A DNA stretch of 64,000 nucleotides from Acidobacteriota bacterium (GTDB lineage: Bacteria > Acidobacteriota > Terriglobia > Bryobacterales > Bryobacteraceae): NCBI GenBank assembly GCA_023436715.1, contig JAEZIJ010000232.1, positions 13,294 to 77,293 on the forward strand, given 5' to 3'. Below the pieces are notes generated by a model, which saw only the letters and a list, made by a program, of their open reading frames with translations, was not told the origin of the DNA and ran no database searches. A program made the position numbers and the translations under genes. This document shows, one piece after another, positions 14,293 to 23,302 of the stretch; within the stretch, counting starts at the first letter, position 1; each line of letters opens with the position of its first letter.

Positions 14293-14714
14293 CCCGGCGG
14301 GCATTGTATCAGGGCACGGCTTCAGCCGCGTTCTATCAGGGCACGGCAGCCGCTGCCGAATCCTCCGCGTTCTCATCCCTGATCCACGTGGTCCCGAACC
14401 AGCCCTTCAGACTCGGGCACTGTATCAGGACACGGCTTCAGCACCCACGTTTTTCCTCCGCGTTCTCATCCCTGATCCACGTGGTCCGGGACCAGCCCTT
14501 CAGACTCGGGCATTGTATCAGGGCACGGCTTCAGCACCCACGCTTTTCCTCCGCGTTCTCATCCCTGATCTGCGTTTTCCGGGACCAGCCCTTCAGACTC
14601 GGGCATTGTATCAGGGCACGGCTTCAGCCGTGCCGCAAAAGGCTTACAAGCAACGGGCTTTAGCCCCTGCCAAACCGCTCGTGCTGGCGAAATCCGCGCA
14701 CCCGTAGCCAAGCC
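14293..14714. repeat. Tandem 93-bp repeat block with palindromic cores
   Basis: Gene-free stretch built of units that start TGTATCAGGGCACGGCTTCA. Units begin at 14305, 14421, 14514 and 14607. The last three are spaced exactly 93 bases apart; the first is 116 because it carries an inserted second partial copy of the core. Each full unit also holds CTCCGCGTTCTCATCCCTGA and CCAGCCCTTCAGACTCGGGC. The block ends with GGCACGGCttcAGCCGTGCC and GGGCTTTAGCCCC, the two palindromes of the dispersed repeat family. I see no credible gene here; apparent frames are repeat-derived. Confidence 0.85.
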
Positions 14715-16106
14715 CTACTGTACCTTCGGTCCAACCTTCGTCCTGCCCGGCACGGGCTTCGGAAAAGGCAACCTGTCCGGAGTAACGCGCACCGCGGTCG
14801 TGAACTTGAACGGATACCTGCTCGATCCGGCAAACGTCAGCTCCACAAAATAAGCCGTCCAGCCCGACTTAGGCGCCGGCACCTTGCCCACGTAAACTCC
14901 ACCCCCGGCCGGCGCGATATCGGTCGAGCTATAAATCGGCCCCACGGATTCCAACCGGAAATCGCGGTGCTTCGGGTTGGTCGCTTGCCAGAGTTTCACG
15001 GCCAGGGGCTTCGTCGCGGCGGTCACGCGGATCGAACCGTCCTTCTCGAAGCTCCACGTGAATCGCGGACGCGGCTCGTTCTTCAGAATCGCGTTGTAAA
15101 ATGCCGTCAGTCCCTCGAAGGCGTCGGTATCCCGCAGCGAATGGTCCGAGTTGGGAACGTAGCGGAGGTACTTCTCCCCCTTCAAGTCGTCGAAATAGAA
15201 CTGCGAGGAATCCGGGAGGAAGAACTGGTCGCCGGCCGAATTGAGGATATACTTCGGCATCGTCAGGCGCTCCCTGTACGAGTACGGATCCTCGATTTCC
15301 ATGAGGCGGTCGTATTTCGGATCGTCCATCCGGTCGAGCAGTCCCATTTCGAAGTAGTCTTTTACCGACGGCGCCCAGAATCCATACGCTCGAAAGTGAT
15401 GGGTGAAAGCCTTCTTCACATTGAGCGTGTCGATGACGGCCGGCATGGCGGCCACCACGCGCTTGTCGACGGCCGCCGTGGTCCAGGTGGTCCATCCGCG
15501 TTTGGACCCGCCCGTGACCACAAATCGTTCGACCTTCGTGTTCGCCTCTTTCTGGAGGAACTCGGTGACTGCATCCATGGCGCGAACGGCGGCCTTGGTC
15601 ATCGGCAAACGCAGCGGCCACGTGCCGTCGCCGGTCTTCAGATAACGATCCCAGGTGTAAGCGATAATCGCGTCCTCGTTGCGCAGGACGGACTCGTCGG
15701 AGAACGTCACCGGTTCGTTGGGGATGCCGCGCAGTTCGACGACCACGCTGCCGGTGGTGACTGCGATATCCCGCGGCTCTGCGCCCGGCTTCGGCGGCTT
15801 GGCTTCGATCGAGCCGCCGGAGATCATGAGCAGCGCGATAGGACTGACGACTTTTGCGGGCTTGTAGATACTAAGCCAGTGCTTCCAGACCGAGTGGCTG
15901 ACGTCCTTTTCGCTCCGCCACTGCTGGGACGTCATTTGAAGCAGGTAGTAAGTGCCTTCCGGTACGTCTGCCTTTCCCTTTAGCTCCCACCCATAATGCG
16001 AATCGGGCACCGCAACGTACCGGTCCAGCGCTGTTTCACCCGGCGTGGCTGCACAGACCGACGCCAGAGCGAAAAAAAAGAGGGCGACGAACCGTTTTAC
16101 TTTCAC
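14715..16106 (-). CDS. Secreted PhoPQ-activated pathogenicity-related (PqaA-like) alpha/beta hydrolase
   Basis: A 463-residue exported protein with an N-terminal signal peptide (KRFVALFFFALASVCAAT, cleavage near residue 20). The body matches the PqaA family: ALDRYVAVPDSHYGWEL start, GGSKRGWTTW as the nucleophile elbow (Ser of GGSKRG), and later acidic and His residues in SAGDQFFLPDS and PNSDHSLRDTD that complete a serine-hydrolase triad. The family is named after a PhoP-regulated Salmonella gene; the substrate is unknown, and in soil bacteria it is probably an extracytoplasmic esterase or peptidase. Start GTG 16106. A near-perfect palindrome (GTAGCATCAATACTAC, 16120-16135) lies upstream and may be an operator. 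Confidence 0.85.
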   Translation of the reverse strand: MKVKRFVALFFFALASVCAATPGETALDRYVAVPDSHYGWELKGKADVPEGTYYLLQMTSQQWRSEKDVSHSVWKHWLSIYKPAKVVSPIALLMISGGSIEAKPPKPGAEPRDIAVTTGSVVVELRGIPNEPVTFSDESVLRNEDAIIAYTWDRYLKTGDGTWPLRLPMTKAAVRAMDAVTEFLQKEANTKVERFVVTGGSKRGWTTWTTAAVDKRVVAAMPAVIDTLNVKKAFTHHFRAYGFWAPSVKDYFEMGLLDRMDDPKYDRLMEIEDPYSYRERLTMPKYILNSAGDQFFLPDSSQFYFDDLKGEKYLRYVPNSDHSLRDTDAFEGLTAFYNAILKNEPRPRFTWSFEKDGSIRVTAATKPLAVKLWQATNPKHRDFRLESVGPIYSSTDIAPAGGGVYVGKVPAPKSGWTAYFVELTFAGSSRYPFKFTTAVRVTPDRLPFPKPVPGRTKVGPKVQ

Positions 16107-16143
16107 CGTCTGTTCACCTGTAGCATCAATACTACACGTTCCT

Positions 16144-16172
16144 GTAGGGGCCGGGCATGCCCGGCCCGCTCC
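16144..16172. repeat. GC palindrome, same family as 10033-10062
   Basis: GGGCCGGGCA/TGCCCGGCCC (16148-16167) is a perfect palindrome preceded by TGTAGG and followed by CTCCTACG. It directly abuts the stop codon of the upstream minus-strand gene, so it may terminate it. Confidence 0.65.
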
Positions 16173-18253
16173 TACGGATTCTGCTGTCCCGCCACGCGGA
16201 TGACGCTAAAACTGCGCAAACTGACCGTTTCCGCCGTCACACTGTTCATTTTTCCCTGGAAATCGATCACCAGGGGAGCCTTCAACGCATCCGGTGAAAG
16301 CCCGACCGTGGGCTGGAACGCCAGTTGCATGCCCCATGTCTCAAAGCTCAACTGAGTCCCGCCCGTGTAGACTCCGGCCGCGCCCCGCCCCGTCACCAGC
16401 GTCTCTCCAGCCGCGCAGCTCCTTGAAACTAACGTGCTCCCGCCCCATTTCACCTCGAACGAGAACCCCGCCGCGCTACCGGAATGCGAGTAGTCGAACC
16501 GGATCTCCACCCGATCCCCCGCCTTCAACAGGCCGGCCGGAATCGTGCAGCTCCCCAGCCGCGTCAATCCGCTCGAGCTGGTTGACGCCCCCTCGCTGGC
16601 GCAGATCACCTGCGCAAGTGTGTGCTTCTGCCCCGCCTCGACCGTTTTCCGCGCCTGAACAGTGCTGTTGAACCAGAAGTCTCCGTCGCTGACCGCCGCC
16701 GGATCCGCGGGGCTGCCCGCATCCTGCCACGCGGCGCGCGCGCTGGTGCTCGATCCCCGGAATGAAGAGCCCGAGAACCGCCCTGCCGCATCCACCCGCG
16801 CCAGTTCGCCGCCGCTCGCGTCCAACCACCGCTGAAGCGCGTCTGTGCCCTGCCCTTGCCCCGCTCTCACGGTGAACGAAGTCGAACCCGTCGAGGGCAG
16901 CGAATCGTAGAGGTACAGCGTCCCGCCCCCGGTGCTGTTCCCAACCGACAGTTTCCGGTTCGTGTTGTCCCAGACCAGCCGCGCGCTGTTCTGCGCCAGG
17001 TTGCCCCCCGCGTCCACGAACGGAATCGCCCCTGCCGCGAACCCCGTGTACAGGCAGGTATTCCACACGGCATCCGATCCGTTCGACATCAAGCACCGGT
17101 TCGCCGGACCGATCGGCAGCCGCGTCCACAACACCGGCGAACTGCCCTGCGCGACAATCAGATCGCCGCGCGACGGCGCCGCCGCCACCGTGTCGGTGTG
17201 AACCGCGTTCAGCAGCCCGTGCCCGGCCGCCGTACGCGTATCCGAAAGCCGCGGATCGCGGTCGGTCACATACCGGTTCGTCGCCGAAGGCGCGCCCGAC
17301 GTCCCGGCCAGCGCCTCTTTCTGCTGCGCCGTCGGGTCGCTCGCGTTCGAGTGCGTGGCATAGTTGAGCGCCAGCTTGCTCTCAGGAATTCTCTCTCCCG
17401 AGATGATCGAGCCGGATGCTGCATCCGCCAGCCGATAGCTCGCCGCCAGCACGTCGCCCGTCTGCGGAACCGCACCCGCCGTGAACGTGATCGTGTTCCC
17501 GCTGAGCGTGTAATCCACCGCCTGCTTTTGAAGCAGGCCGTTGCGGTACAGAGCCAGGCTCGTATCCGGTGACGGTGCGTTGGCCAGAGTGAACACCGCA
17601 TTCGAGCCGTTCAGGAGACCCGCCGGCGTCTCGGCATCCGTAAAGCCCGGCCCCGAGGACGTCGTTTCGCCGCACGGCCCGGACGTCCCGTCCACCCGCA
17701 CGCAGTCGGTCAGGTTCCCGACCACCGCTTGCAGAGACCCGTCCGCCCCGGCGAACACCGCCCTCGACGGCGCGTAGCCCGGTCCCTTCACCGGCCGGAC
17801 CGCCAGGTCTTCCACCAGCCCGGTCACGTCCGATTCCGCAATCGGCGTGACCTCGGGCGGCGGCGTGATCGTCCCCGGGCTCGACGTGGACGTCAACCGC
17901 ACGTCGCGCAGCCGCAGCGGGTTCGAGCTCGGCGGCACGCCCCAGGTCTCCTGGAACTGTATCTTCCCGTCGCTGTTGTACTTCACCGCGTAGTACGCGC
18001 CCGCCGAAGCGTTCGTCGTCGGCACGAGCTGCGTGCGCAGCACGCCATTCACGATGGGCACGGTCAAGCTGTGCGTAGCGATGTTCGACTTGTCCACCGC
18101 CTCGAAACTCCGCCATTCGATCAGCAGAATGCCGCTAAACGGCGTGCCGTCAGCCTTGTACAGCACGTCCTGAATCGTCGTCAGCGGCGGAGCCGCCCAA
18201 CCGCTGCCCATCAACAAAACCGCAATCATCAACCGGCAAACCGCCGTTCTCAT
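16172..18253 (-). CDS. Large secreted protein of unknown function, tail-fibre-like composition
   Basis: A 693-residue exported protein. The ATG at 18253 is preceded by GGAGG and gives a clear signal peptide (CRLMIAVLLMGSGWAAP). The first 130 residues read like a beta-sandwich (VLYKADGTPFSGILLIEWRS, then TVPIVNGVLRTQLVP). A Gly/Ser/Thr/Ala-rich repetitive middle contains GPGFTDAETPAGLLNGSNAV, LYRNGLLQKQAVDY and TRTAAGHGLL, sequences that resemble phage tail-fibre or virion-associated repeats. The C-terminal 150 residues (from about SDGDFWFNSTVQARKTV) look like a separate beta-domain. No enzymatic motif is seen. Similar composite surface proteins occur in Acidobacteriota; its role is unknown. 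Confidence 0.6.
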   Translation of the reverse strand: MRTAVCRLMIAVLLMGSGWAAPPLTTIQDVLYKADGTPFSGILLIEWRSFEAVDKSNIATHSLTVPIVNGVLRTQLVPTTNASAGAYYAVKYNSDGKIQFQETWGVPPSSNPLRLRDVRLTSTSSPGTITPPPEVTPIAESDVTGLVEDLAVRPVKGPGYAPSRAVFAGADGSLQAVVGNLTDCVRVDGTSGPCGETTSSGPGFTDAETPAGLLNGSNAVFTLANAPSPDTSLALYRNGLLQKQAVDYTLSGNTITFTAGAVPQTGDVLAASYRLADAASGSIISGERIPESKLALNYATHSNASDPTAQQKEALAGTSGAPSATNRYVTDRDPRLSDTRTAAGHGLLNAVHTDTVAAAPSRGDLIVAQGSSPVLWTRLPIGPANRCLMSNGSDAVWNTCLYTGFAAGAIPFVDAGGNLAQNSARLVWDNTNRKLSVGNSTGGGTLYLYDSLPSTGSTSFTVRAGQGQGTDALQRWLDASGGELARVDAAGRFSGSSFRGSSTSARAAWQDAGSPADPAAVSDGDFWFNSTVQARKTVEAGQKHTLAQVICASEGASTSSSGLTRLGSCTIPAGLLKAGDRVEIRFDYSHSGSAAGFSFEVKWGGSTLVSRSCAAGETLVTGRGAAGVYTGGTQLSFETWGMQLAFQPTVGLSPDALKAPLVIDFQGKMNSVTAETVSLRSFSVIRVAGQQNP

Positions 18254-18359
18254 CCTTAGCCTCCGGCAACAGTGTACGGGCACACCTGTAGCGGACCCGC
18301 TGCATCGAAAAGGCTAAGTTGCAAGAAAAGCGAGGATTATTTCGGCACTTTCGCGGTGA

Positions 18360-19643
18360 TTAGCGAAGATCGCCGCGCCTGGTAATGCACTCGGCGTTCA
18401 GGTACGGGCGCAGCGCTTCGGGCACTATCACGCTGCCGTCGGCCTGCTGGTAGTTCTCAAGCACGGCGACCCATGTGCGGCCAATGGCCAGGCCGCTGCC
18501 GTTGAGAGTGTGCAGGAACTCGGCTTTGCCCTTGCCGGACTTCATACGGATCGACGCCCGGCGCGCCTGGAACGCCTCGAAGTTCGAGCACGAGGAGATC
18601 TCTTTGAAGGCGTTCAAACCAGGCAGCCAGACCTCGATATCGTACGTCTTTGCGCTTGAAAAGCCCATATCTCCGGTCGAGAGCACAACCGTTCGGTACG
18701 GCAAACCAAGCCGGCGCAGGATGTCTTCGGCGTCTGAGGTGAGCTTTTCCAACTCGTCGTAGCTCTGCTCCGGGCGGGCGAATTTCACCAGCTCGACCTT
18801 CTGAAACTGGTGCTGCCGGATGATGCCGCGCACGTCGCGGCCGTAGGAGCCCGCTTCGCTGCGGAAGCACGGCGTGAACGCGCACAACCCGATCGGGAGC
18901 CGGTCCGCATCAAGGGTTTCATTGCGGAAGAGGTTCGTCACCGGTACTTCGGCGGTGGGCGCGAGCCACAGATCGAACTTCTCGATCTTGAACAGATCGT
19001 CGGCGAATTTCGGAAGCTGGCCGGTGCCGTAAAGGCTGGGCGAATTCACCATGAAAGGCGGCAGGACTTCGGTGTAGCCGTGCTCGCGCGTGTGCGTATC
19101 GAGCATGAAGTTCATGAGCGCGCGCTCGAGTCTCGCGCCCAGGTCCCAGTAGACGGCGAACCGCGCGCCGGTGACTTTCGCGGCGCGCTCCAGGTCGAGA
19201 ATTCCAAGCTCCGGGCCCAGGTCCCAATGCGCCTTGGGCTGGAAATCCATAGCGCGCGGCTGGCCCCACCGGCGGACCTCTACGTTGTCCGCCTCGGTCC
19301 GCCCCGCCGGGACCGACTCGTGCGGCACGTTGGGCACGCTGGCCAGGGCGTGGCGGAACTCCTCGTCGAGCTTCGCCACCTGCTCGTCGAGTGCGGAGAC
19401 ACGTTCGGCGGCGGCGCGCACGGCCTGTTGCCGCTCAGTGGTATCCACGCCCTGCTTGCGCAGCTTCGCGATCTCCTGGGTCTCGGCGTTGCGCTCCGCC
19501 TTGAGGCGCTCGGTCTCGGTGACGGCCGCGCGGCGCCGGCTGTCCAGGTCGCGAAACTCCTCCACGTTCAGAGTGAAGCCGCGGCCGGCGAGCCGCGCCG
19601 CGATCGCATCCAGATTCGCTCGAAAAAATGCCAGATCGTACAT
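18360..19643 (-). CDS. serS: Seryl-tRNA synthetase
   Basis: Class II synthetase that charges tRNA-Ser (and tRNA-Sec, relevant because selD here needs selenocysteine). The 427-residue protein has the N-terminal tRNA-binding coiled coil (about 30-105, rich in R/E/A) and a catalytic core with motif 2 (FRSEAGSYGRDVRGIIRQHQ) and motif 3 (NGSGLAIGRTWVAVLENYQ), followed by the expected QADGSVIVPEALRPY end. Start ATG 19643, five bases after the M28 peptidase stop, so both may share a transcript. Confidence 0.97.
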   Translation of the reverse strand: MYDLAFFRANLDAIAARLAGRGFTLNVEEFRDLDSRRRAAVTETERLKAERNAETQEIAKLRKQGVDTTERQQAVRAAAERVSALDEQVAKLDEEFRHALASVPNVPHESVPAGRTEADNVEVRRWGQPRAMDFQPKAHWDLGPELGILDLERAAKVTGARFAVYWDLGARLERALMNFMLDTHTREHGYTEVLPPFMVNSPSLYGTGQLPKFADDLFKIEKFDLWLAPTAEVPVTNLFRNETLDADRLPIGLCAFTPCFRSEAGSYGRDVRGIIRQHQFQKVELVKFARPEQSYDELEKLTSDAEDILRRLGLPYRTVVLSTGDMGFSSAKTYDIEVWLPGLNAFKEISSCSNFEAFQARRASIRMKSGKGKAEFLHTLNGSGLAIGRTWVAVLENYQQADGSVIVPEALRPYLNAECITRRGDLR

Positions 19644-19648
19644 CTCTC

Positions 19649-21160
19649 TCAGTTTCCCTTCCGCTGCTTCCAGGCCTTTACGTACCGCTCCGCCTTGGGG
19701 TTGGCTTCATTCCACTTGGGCGGCTCCGGACTACCGGCAATCATCAACAGGCCGGTGGCAACCATGCGGCTCACTTTCGCCATGTTGGCGTAATCCAGCT
19801 TCTGCCACTCGTCGCCGGGGCGGTGGTAATCCGGGAACTCGTACGCCACGAGCACCGTATGTGACGGGACACCCACATCGGCCAGCGCCTGGTTGTCGCT
19901 GCGCGCGAAGAACGAATCGCTCTTCTTCCCATTTTTGTACACGCGGATGCCGGTCAGCTTGCCGGCTTCGGCGAAGATCGGGCCAATGTCGGAGTAGTCG
20001 AACCCGGTGAGCGACGCGCTCGCCACTTCGGGGCCATCGTTGTCGTCGGTACGGCCGAGTTGCTCCAGATTGATGGCCGCCACCGTCTGGTTCAGTGGGA
20101 CAACCGGGCAGCGGCCGTAGTAGCGTGAGCCGAACAGGCCCTTCTCTTCCCCGAAGTAGGCTAGGAAAACCATACTGCGCTTCGGCCGTTCGGGCATTTT
20201 CGAAAACACCTGGGCCAGTTGGATCACGGCGGCGGTGCCGCTCGCGTCGTCGTTCGCGCCGTTGAAGATGCGGTCGTCGCCGGTCTGGCGCACGCCGACG
20301 TGATCGTAGTGCGCGGAAACCAGCACGTAAGTGTTCTTCAGTACCGGATCGGAGCCGCGCAGGATGCCGGCGACGTTACGCAGCGTCACGGTCTCTTTCG
20401 AGGGCTCCGCGACCTTCAGCGTGGCCTTGCCGCTCTCCATCTTTTCCCATGCTTTCCGCAGGTCGGGATCATAAACCTGGAGCGAAGGCGGGCCGGACGC
20501 GGACGGGTCGCCGGGGTCCGTCAACCGGGCGTTCATGCTGCGAGGAGGCTCACGCCGGACCAGCAGAACGACGGCGGCGAGCTTCGATTTCGCCAGGATC
20601 CGACGGAAGTTCTGTAGGGATTCGAACAGTTTCTCTCGCTCGTCAGGCGGGGCGGATCGAAAGTCGGGCAGTTCGGTGATCAGGACCTTGCCGCTCAGTT
20701 GGGCGGGGGTGAGTTTGCCCGTTGCGACGTCCTCCATGGAGGCTTTGACAAGCGGTGCGTCCTTCACGTCAACCCCCGAGAGCGACTGGCCGATGGACAC
20801 TTTATCCGCGGCGGGACGAAACGTTTTGCCTCCTATTTCGAACGCCAATTCCATGCCGTCGTAGTTGGGCTTCAGGTTAATGAATTTGGCGGTTTCGAAG
20901 TAGCCGTTATCGCCTGCGGGTTCCAGGCCCGCGCCGCGGAACTGGGCGGCGATGTACTCGCCCGCTATGTCGAGTCCCGGCGAGGGGGTGTCGCGCCCTT
21001 CGAGCAGATCGGAGGAAAGGAACGAGACGTGGCCTTTCAGCGAGTCGGCGGTGATGCCGTCAAGGGCGGTCTGAACCGGCGGCGTGATCGCGAATTCCGC
21101 GCCCGCCAGCAGCAACGGCGCCACAACTAGCAGGAGGGCCCGCAAACCAGTGTGTTTCAT
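19649..21160 (-). CDS. Secreted M28 family zinc aminopeptidase with PA domain
   Basis: A 503-residue exported peptidase. The signal peptide (KHTGLRALLLVVAPLLLAGA) fixes the start at ATG 21160; the frame is open further upstream without coding sense. A protease-associated insert covers about residues 120-260. The M28 core shows the two-zinc ligands: SAHYDHVG (His, Asp), NGANDDASGTAAV (bridging Asp), FGEEKGLFGS (catalytic Glu plus Glu ligand) and the final His in DYHRPGDEW. It probably trims peptides in the periplasm or outside. It is divergent from the AsmA-like gene 61 bases away and upstream of serS. Confidence 0.92.
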   Translation of the reverse strand: MKHTGLRALLLVVAPLLLAGAEFAITPPVQTALDGITADSLKGHVSFLSSDLLEGRDTPSPGLDIAGEYIAAQFRGAGLEPAGDNGYFETAKFINLKPNYDGMELAFEIGGKTFRPAADKVSIGQSLSGVDVKDAPLVKASMEDVATGKLTPAQLSGKVLITELPDFRSAPPDEREKLFESLQNFRRILAKSKLAAVVLLVRREPPRSMNARLTDPGDPSASGPPSLQVYDPDLRKAWEKMESGKATLKVAEPSKETVTLRNVAGILRGSDPVLKNTYVLVSAHYDHVGVRQTGDDRIFNGANDDASGTAAVIQLAQVFSKMPERPKRSMVFLAYFGEEKGLFGSRYYGRCPVVPLNQTVAAINLEQLGRTDDNDGPEVASASLTGFDYSDIGPIFAEAGKLTGIRVYKNGKKSDSFFARSDNQALADVGVPSHTVLVAYEFPDYHRPGDEWQKLDYANMAKVSRMVATGLLMIAGSPEPPKWNEANPKAERYVKAWKQRKGN

Positions 21161-21207
21161 GGGGAGAATATCAATCATCGCATACGGGCCAGTGGGCAGA
21201 ACGGGTG

Positions 21208-21213
21208 TATACT
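21208..21213 (+). promoter_or_regulatory. -10-like box of the AsmA-like gene
   Basis: TATACT (in GTGTATACTGGCG) lies eight bases before the ATG at 21222, which predicts a leader of only one or two bases. The same TGTA-ACTGG core precedes mrp (23287) and, on the minus strand, selD (1508-1513). Confidence 0.45.
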
Positions 21214-21221
21214 GGCGTCGA

Positions 21222-22859
21222 ATGAAACGCTGGGTGTTCCGGATTCTCTTCTGCCTTTTGGGCGTCGTTGTCCTGCTTGTCGCGGCTGGGTTTATTGCGA
21301 AGTCGTTCGTGTCGGGCTCGGCCAAGGATTCGCTCGTCGCCTCCCTGGGACAGCAACTCGGGGTTCCGCTCTCCGTCGGGACAGTGGAATTCGATCTTGC
21401 GGAATTCGTCCGGCTTCGGCCCGCTGTCTCCCTCAACAACATCAGCATCGGCAATCCCGCGGGCTTCCGCGCGGCGCCGATGGTCGAAGCTGAGAGGATG
21501 TACGCCCAGGTCCGTCTGCTTCCGCTGTTGAAGAGGAGGATCGAGGTCCACTCGTTGGTGATCGAACGGCCACGCGTCCTGGTAGAGAACAACGCTCAGG
21601 GCGTCTCGAATGTCGAGGCGTTCGTGAAAGGCATTGGCGGCGAAAAGCGACCGGCGGAAACATCGCCGGCGACGGGCGCGGGCAAATCGAGCGAGCTCGC
21701 GGTCGAGGATTTTCGGATCGAATCCGGGACAATTCTGCTGGGCGGCAAGCGGATCGCCGAAGATCTGAATCTGCGGGTGCGCGACTTCGCGGCGGACCGG
21801 AGTGCGCGGATTGAACTCGGAACACGGCTTTTCGGGGGCGCGAACTCGCGGCTCAACCTGGACGGGCATGCCGGCCCGTTCGGCGCCGGCGCGCTTCCGC
21901 TGGACGGCACGCTCAAGCTGGCGATAGCGCCGTCGGAGATACCCGCTCGCATGCGCCAGGAGCAGTTCGGAAAGCTTCTTGGAGCGCCCGGGTCGAAGGC
22001 GCGCGCCACATTGCAGGGCACCGTCAAGGGCGATATCTACGGCAGCGTGGGAGGGCCGGCTAAGCTGACGCTATCCGAGATCATGATTGGCAGGGACGAC
22101 AGGCACACGCTGCCGCTCGCGGGCGAGGTGCCACTCTCGTTCTCCGCCTCGAAGCTGATGTCCGCGCCCTCGTTCAATTTGAAGATCCCGAAGGGCAGGC
22201 TCCAACTTGGCACGGGCGAGTGGAGCGGAGATGCGGAGTTCCAAGTCCGCGGGCCGGTGTTGAGTGGCAGCAGCAGAGGTTCGATCCGGAACGTAGACAT
22301 CAACCAGATGGCGGGTGGATTCACTACCGCGGACGGAAAGATTTACGGCGTCGCGGAGATTCCATCTTACTCGGTGCAGTTCAAGGGCAGGAACGCCGAT
22401 GAGATTCGCGATTCGGCCACAGGCGGCGGCAAGCTGATGGTTTCGAAGGGCCGGATCGCCGCGATGGACATGCTCACCTCGATCCAGCGGGCGCTGCAGC
22501 AGACGCAGGAAACGGCAGCCGGAGAGACGCCGTTCACAAGCCTGGCGAGCGACCTGAATCTCGGGCAACGGCGGCTCGATCTGAGCGGAGTGCTTCTCGA
22601 CAGCCCGCTTCTCCGGCTCACGGGCAGCGGAGCGATCGGGTTCGATCAGGCGCTGAACTTCGACTTGCAGGCCCGCGTAACGGGCGCGCCCGCAAGGCTG
22701 GTTAACCGGCTCACCAGGAGCGGCGAGACCGACGAGGCGCTGGTCCCCGTGAAGGTGGCCGGCACGGTGAATTCGCCGCAGGTTCGGCCGGACGTGAAGA
22801 AACTGGCCACCGGAGCGGTCGAGGGCCTGTTCAAGTCGCTGCTGAAGCCGAAGAAGTGA
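21222..22859 (+). CDS. AsmA-like membrane-anchored periplasmic protein
   Basis: A 545-residue member of the AsmA/TamB-like group, implicated in outer-membrane lipid transport and assembly. The N-terminus is a single membrane anchor (VFRILFCLLGVVVLLVAAGF), followed by the AsmA start pattern LGQQLGVPLSVGTVEFDLA and beta-rich repeats (SLNNISIGNPAGF, VHSLVIERPRVLVE). The C-terminal AsmA_2-like part (GGGKLMVSKGRIAAMDMLTS to SGAIGFDQALNFDLQARV) is typical. Start ATG 21222. Its stop abuts the stop of the converging thioesterase gene with no spacer. Confidence 0.85.
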   Translation: MKRWVFRILFCLLGVVVLLVAAGFIAKSFVSGSAKDSLVASLGQQLGVPLSVGTVEFDLAEFVRLRPAVSLNNISIGNPAGFRAAPMVEAERMYAQVRLLPLLKRRIEVHSLVIERPRVLVENNAQGVSNVEAFVKGIGGEKRPAETSPATGAGKSSELAVEDFRIESGTILLGGKRIAEDLNLRVRDFAADRSARIELGTRLFGGANSRLNLDGHAGPFGAGALPLDGTLKLAIAPSEIPARMRQEQFGKLLGAPGSKARATLQGTVKGDIYGSVGGPAKLTLSEIMIGRDDRHTLPLAGEVPLSFSASKLMSAPSFNLKIPKGRLQLGTGEWSGDAEFQVRGPVLSGSSRGSIRNVDINQMAGGFTTADGKIYGVAEIPSYSVQFKGRNADEIRDSATGGGKLMVSKGRIAAMDMLTSIQRALQQTQETAAGETPFTSLASDLNLGQRRLDLSGVLLDSPLLRLTGSGAIGFDQALNFDLQARVTGAPARLVNRLTRSGETDEALVPVKVAGTVNSPQVRPDVKKLATGAVEGLFKSLLKPKK

Positions 22860-23267
22860 TTAGCGGGACAGGCCGAACCGGGCGTGATACTTCGCCGGCA
22901 TCCGGGCCGGATTGAGGTCGCGGTCCAGGAACAGGTGTTTGGTTTCGCCGGCCGCGAGCGTGCGTCCGTCGCAGGCCCGGCGCATCTCATAGCCGAAGTG
23001 AACCATGCGGGGGCTGGCCTTTTCCACCCACGTTTTCACGATGATCTCGTCATCGAAGCGGGCCGGGTGCAGGTAGCGGCATTTGGCTTCCACAACGGCC
23101 AGGACAACGCCGTCCTGCTCTTCCATGTCGCGGTAACTGAAGCCGGCGGATTTGCAGTAATCCACGCGCCCCACTTCCATCCACACGATGTAGTTGGCGT
23201 AGTACACCACTCCCATCTGATCTGTCTCCGCATAGCGGACGCGCAGGCTGGTTTCGCTGAATTGCAT
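22860..23267 (-). CDS. Acyl-CoA thioesterase, YbgC/FadM hotdog family
   Basis: A 135-residue single-hotdog thioesterase that hydrolyses acyl-CoA thioesters in the cytosol. The family motif with the catalytic Asp is clear: RVRYAETDQMGVVYYANY, followed by WMEVGRVDY. The C-terminal strand KHLFLDRDLNPARMP matches 4-hydroxybenzoyl-CoA thioesterase-like members. Start ATG 23267, only 35 bases from the divergent mrp start, so the two promoters overlap. The exact acyl chain cannot be predicted. Confidence 0.9.
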   Translation of the reverse strand: MQFSETSLRVRYAETDQMGVVYYANYIVWMEVGRVDYCKSAGFSYRDMEEQDGVVLAVVEAKCRYLHPARFDDEIIVKTWVEKASPRMVHFGYEMRRACDGRTLAAGETKHLFLDRDLNPARMPAKYHARFGLSR

Positions 23268-23288
23268 GTGTTCTGATCCAATTCATTG

Positions 23289-23294
23289 TAGACT
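23289..23294 (+). promoter_or_regulatory. -10-like box of mrp
   Basis: TAGACT (in TTGTAGACTGGCGG) ends eight bases before ATG 23303. Its extended sequence is nearly the same as the box of the AsmA-like gene at 21208-21213. It predicts a leaderless or nearly leaderless mRNA. Confidence 0.45.
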
Positions 23295-23302
23295 GGCGGT
23301 TG

